Positions 41,064 through 42,967 of a stretch of 42,967 nucleotides of DNA are shown piece after piece. The DNA comes from Peribacillus butanolivorans. GTDB taxonomy: Bacteria > Bacillota > Bacilli > Bacillales > DSM-1321. The translations under genes and the position numbers were made by a program. Under the pieces are notes generated by a model, which was given only the letters and a program-made list of their open reading frames with translations, ran no database searches and was not told the origin of the DNA. How positions within the stretch are numbered: position 1 is the first letter of the stretch; each line of letters begins with the position of its first letter. Location of the stretch: the NCBI RefSeq assembly GCF_001273755.1, contig NZ_LGYA01000001.1, positions 2,909,137 through 2,952,103 on the forward strand, written 5' to 3'.

Positions 41064-41723
41064 TTAGTGGAGAATATCAGCCACAAAATAATGATTATTA
41101 TAGCGGTCATATTGTAGCTCATCGACTACGTATTCATGAGTTGGTTCCAATTTATGTTTGACTATTTTAAGCAACTTCGCTTTCTTTAATTGCTTATTCG
41201 CCTCTTCCACTTTTGATCTCGATATACGAAACCTCTTAGTCATTGACTCAAAACCTGAAAAACAATAATCATGTCCGTTTCCGTCTAAGTTTTTATTGAT
41301 ACGACTCTTATAGTAGAAAATTTGTCTAAAGGCATAGGCATCGATCTGATCGTTATTAAAGTATGTAAAAATTGAAGCTGATAATTTTGTAAATGTTTTA
41401 CTTTCGGCGATTGACTCATTAAATACGATATTTATTTTCCCTTTAGTGGGGACTTTTTCGACTTTGTTTTTAATTAAATCCAAACTATGTAAGTGATTAA
41501 TCCTCTTCTTAAAAGTTCTAGTGTCAGTTATCTTCAGAAAGTTCATTAAAGTACGATGATCTAATTTCAGGATATTTCCCTTATCCTCTGGGTTTCTAAA
41601 GTGTAAAAAACACAACCTCGTATACATTGCGAACTCTTCATTGTTCAAAAAGATTTCCTCATTCCTCACAATGTTAGTAGGCACATGCACATATAACTTT
41701 TTCCTTTGGGTAGTTTCTTCCAT
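41064..41723 (-). CDS. Winged-helix replication initiator candidate (RepA_N-like)
   Basis: 219 residues. N-terminal part: YVHVPTNIVRNEEIFLNNEE, FAMYTRLCFLHF, LDHRTLMNFLKITDTRTFKK and RINHLHSLDLIKN form one winged helix with the layout of plasmid RepA_N initiators. A second helical and winged part follows (FSGFESMTKRFRISRSKVEE, LKKAKLLKIVKH). ATG at 41723 chosen because AGGAGG lies six bases upstream. The three iterons lie just after its stop. Inference: it binds them to start replication, or acts as a regulator of the polymerase gene. DnaD-like primosome proteins are an alternative. Confidence 0.6.
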   Translation of the reverse strand: MEETTQRKKLYVHVPTNIVRNEEIFLNNEEFAMYTRLCFLHFRNPEDKGNILKLDHRTLMNFLKITDTRTFKKRINHLHSLDLIKNKVEKVPTKGKINIVFNESIAESKTFTKLSASIFTYFNNDQIDAYAFRQIFYYKSRINKNLDGNGHDYCFSGFESMTKRFRISRSKVEEANKQLKKAKLLKIVKHKLEPTHEYVVDELQYDRYNNHYFVADILH

Positions 41724-41761
41724 ATGCATCCTCCTGTTTAATTGGATAACTGAATAATTAG

Positions 41762-41941
41762 TTAATTTGACGTCTGGGTGTGTTCTTTCATAATATTTTC
41801 AATTTCGATACACCTTGGATAAAGCCAAAACTTTCTATCGGATAAGCTAATTGCAGATGTAAGGTACGAATAACCTTCCCGTTTAATCTTCCGATGTAGC
41901 ACCAGATCATAACAAAATATTAGATCTTCTTTTTTTACCAC
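41762..41941 (-). CDS. Small hypothetical protein, 59 aa (DUF5659-like)
   Basis: DLIFCYDLVLHRKIKREGYS, then YLTSAISLSDRKFWLYPRCI and EIENIMKEH fits the pattern of small phage/plasmid DUF5659-like proteins (a short alpha-beta unit with a 'FWLY' strand). Function unknown. I chose the GTG at 41941 because GAAGGAGG lies seven bases upstream; the GTG at 41947 overlaps it. It lies between repressor and initiator candidate. The 102 bases upstream hold a second strong AAAGGAGGTGG site that could serve a peptide of 12-16 residues, which I do not call. Confidence 0.6.
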   Translation of the reverse strand: MVKKEDLIFCYDLVLHRKIKREGYSYLTSAISLSDRKFWLYPRCIEIENIMKEHTQTSN

Positions 41942-42049
41942 GTTCACACCTCCTTCAACTTCAAATAAAACAGTTCTTTTATTCTGAGAACCACCTCCTT
42001 TCGGTATTTACGATTTCCCTAATTACATCGAAAAAATAATATATCCAAT

Positions 42050-42667
42050 TTATTTTTTCTGATAATACTCATAAATTTCATCAAATTTTCCCTCAACGTT
42101 TTTATCTTTAATATCAAAACCTCCAAAGCCATGATCCCGATACAAAAGAAAATCGATTACATCAGATAACATTCTTACTTTCCCTCTTTCTTCAGAATCC
42201 ACTATAGATAGTACCCCTCTCATGATATCTTGATAATAATTATTGTAGTCACCCAATTCACGCTCTAATAACTGCTGGACATCTTCTATTACAGATTTTA
42301 CTTTTTCTTCTTCATGAAGCTGTCTCGAAACATCTTGTTCAGGACTATAGTACTTTGTAATGACCTGTTCTACTCCATCATCATCTACAAAAAAATCCTC
42401 ATACTCTTCAAAGGTAGCATTTCTGTCTATGTATATCCTTTGAAGTTCCAACACTTCCGAACCTTTTAATAAAGATTTTTCAAACCATCTTTCATCTAGG
42501 TTAAAAATTGCTGCGATTTTAGGGATATGCTTCTTTGGAATAGGTCTTCTTCTTTTGCCAACCCATTCATTTACCGTTTGTCTTTTGACATCCAATTCAT
42601 TTGCAATATCAGCCAATGAAATTTGAAATATCTGAGAAATTTGCTTTAAAGGATGAATAGTTTCCAT
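42050..42667 (-). CDS. XRE-family repressor-like regulator, 205 aa
   Basis: N-terminal HTH_3 domain (residues about 5-62): ISLADIANELDVKRQTVNEW and KHIPKIAAIFNLDERWFEKS. The remainder is helical and acidic with no peptidase motif, so it is not a LexA/CI-type self-cleaving repressor, and control of induction would need another factor. Its promoter at 42710-42738 is overlapped by a palindrome made of TGTACGT half sites, which implies autorepression. It is the best candidate for the main phage repressor or copy-control regulator. Confidence 0.85.
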   Translation of the reverse strand: METIHPLKQISQIFQISLADIANELDVKRQTVNEWVGKRRRPIPKKHIPKIAAIFNLDERWFEKSLLKGSEVLELQRIYIDRNATFEEYEDFFVDDDGVEQVITKYYSPEQDVSRQLHEEEKVKSVIEDVQQLLERELGDYNNYYQDIMRGVLSIVDSEERGKVRMLSDVIDFLLYRDHGFGGFDIKDKNVEGKFDEIYEYYQKK

Positions 42668-42690
42668 TTAATCAACTCCATAAACTTACT

Positions 42691-42738
42691 TGTACGTCTT
42701 TCTATATTCAATATACTATTTACGTACATGTACGTCAA
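42691..42738 (-). promoter_or_regulatory. Promoter and operators of the XRE regulator gene
   Basis: On the minus strand TTGACG (42733-42738), a 17-base spacer, then TATATT (42710-42715): a near-consensus sigma-A promoter. The 14-bp palindrome ACGTACATGTACGT (42722-42735) overlaps the -35, and another TGTACGTC half site lies at 42691-42698 after the -10. Confidence 0.75.
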
Positions 42739-42828
42739 GAGCATTTGGAAATTTTTATTAAAAAACTTAAAGCATCTTAGGTATTAATCTTATAAGTGAT
42801 TTAAATGTTGGTTTTTGTTAATGAACCT

Positions 42829-42898
42829 TTAACTTTTTGCAAAAATAAGATACAATTTAAATGATGCACAGTTTAAAACATACAAGGTCGTAAACTGC
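42829..42898 (+). promoter_or_regulatory. Rightward promoter plus a third CGTAAAC site
   Basis: TTAACT (42829-42834), 16 bases, TACAAT (42851-42856), then CAGTTTA (42870-42876) and TCGTAAACTG (42888-42897), the same elements as at 3-111. There is no gene from 42668 to the end. If the molecule is circular this promoter reads through the sites into the recombinase at 129, a leader of about 235 bases. Confidence 0.5.
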
Positions 42899-42967
42899 TG
42901 CTTGTGGAATCAGCTTAAGAATAAAAAATAAAAAGTTGCTAAAAACGTTGATGCAAACATAGTTTTG

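Noticed and set aside
41948..42049. A 12-16 codon peptide after AAAGGAGGTGG
   Set aside because: Starts available are ATA or a GTG overlapping the site; too short to support without conservation data.
1..42967. tRNA genes, CRISPR arrays and IS transposases
   Set aside because: I looked on both strands and saw no cloverleaf-like tRNA ends, no regular spaced repeats beyond the three iterons, and no transposase motifs.

Overview
The window reads as a complete or nearly complete genome of a temperate siphovirus of a low-GC Bacillaceae host, most likely kept as a circular phage-plasmid of about 43 kb. The host call rests on strong AAGGAGGTGA-type ribosome sites, low GC, YolD, BhlA-type holin, YkvA and P27 terminase genes, and a LexA (DinR) type SOS box; the Bacillus cereus group is my best guess, not proven. 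Circularity is inferred: both ends carry the same GTTTACG/CGTAAAC elements, a + promoter at the far right points off the end toward the recombinase at the far left, and a plasmid-like initiator candidate with iterons sits near the right end.

Left third (1-11,000), mainly accessory and maintenance. It holds a tyrosine recombinase with dif-like sites, a small Cro-like regulator divergent from an unknown gene over a palindromic operator cluster, and a self-contained vitamin B6 cassette (pyridoxine/pyridoxal kinase divergent from an ECF transporter S component) bounded by terminators and by two broken copies of one small gene family. An SOS-boxed YolD gene and a membrane-anchored DUF559-type nuclease follow on the minus strand. 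Then comes a plus-strand operon of a leader peptide, a membrane protein, an FtsK-like ATPase and a replication-relaxation protein, and then a coiled-coil protein, a GIY-YIG nuclease and a secreted protein.

Middle (11,100-32,500), all on the minus strand, so transcription runs from high to low coordinates. In transcription order: HNH nuclease, probable cos, small and large terminase, portal, ClpP-type prohead protease, HK97 capsid, four connectors, major tail protein, tail chaperones with a -1 frameshift, tape measure with an M23 peptidase, Dit, Tal, two beta-helix receptor or fibre proteins, a cargo cassette, then holin and amidase-SPOR lysin. The cargo cassette pairs a one-TM protein with a 278-residue soluble protein, and the two share a GDxSxNIQG motif like the RHIM/amyloid signalling motifs.

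Right third (32,500-42,967) is a minus-strand early region interrupted by one plus-strand orphan gene of 418 residues. It has YkvA (with an apparent ATA/ATT start), DUF6173-like, small unknown, HEPN-like and HNH homing-type genes. At its head are a repressor-like XRE protein with an operator-overlapped promoter, a winged-helix initiator candidate, three 21-bp iterons and a 966-residue protein.

The main discovery is that 966-residue protein. In the right order it carries the signatures of the two-barrel RNA polymerases related to eukaryotic RNA-interference RdRPs and phage YonO: a DG...KG block, an RNP-H block, a VV strand, an LxGxDxDxD catalytic loop, an IG..TN block and an AIDYSK block. Its catalytic loop is DMDSD, not the nearly universal DxDGD. 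It sits next to the putative replicon rather than in a late operon.
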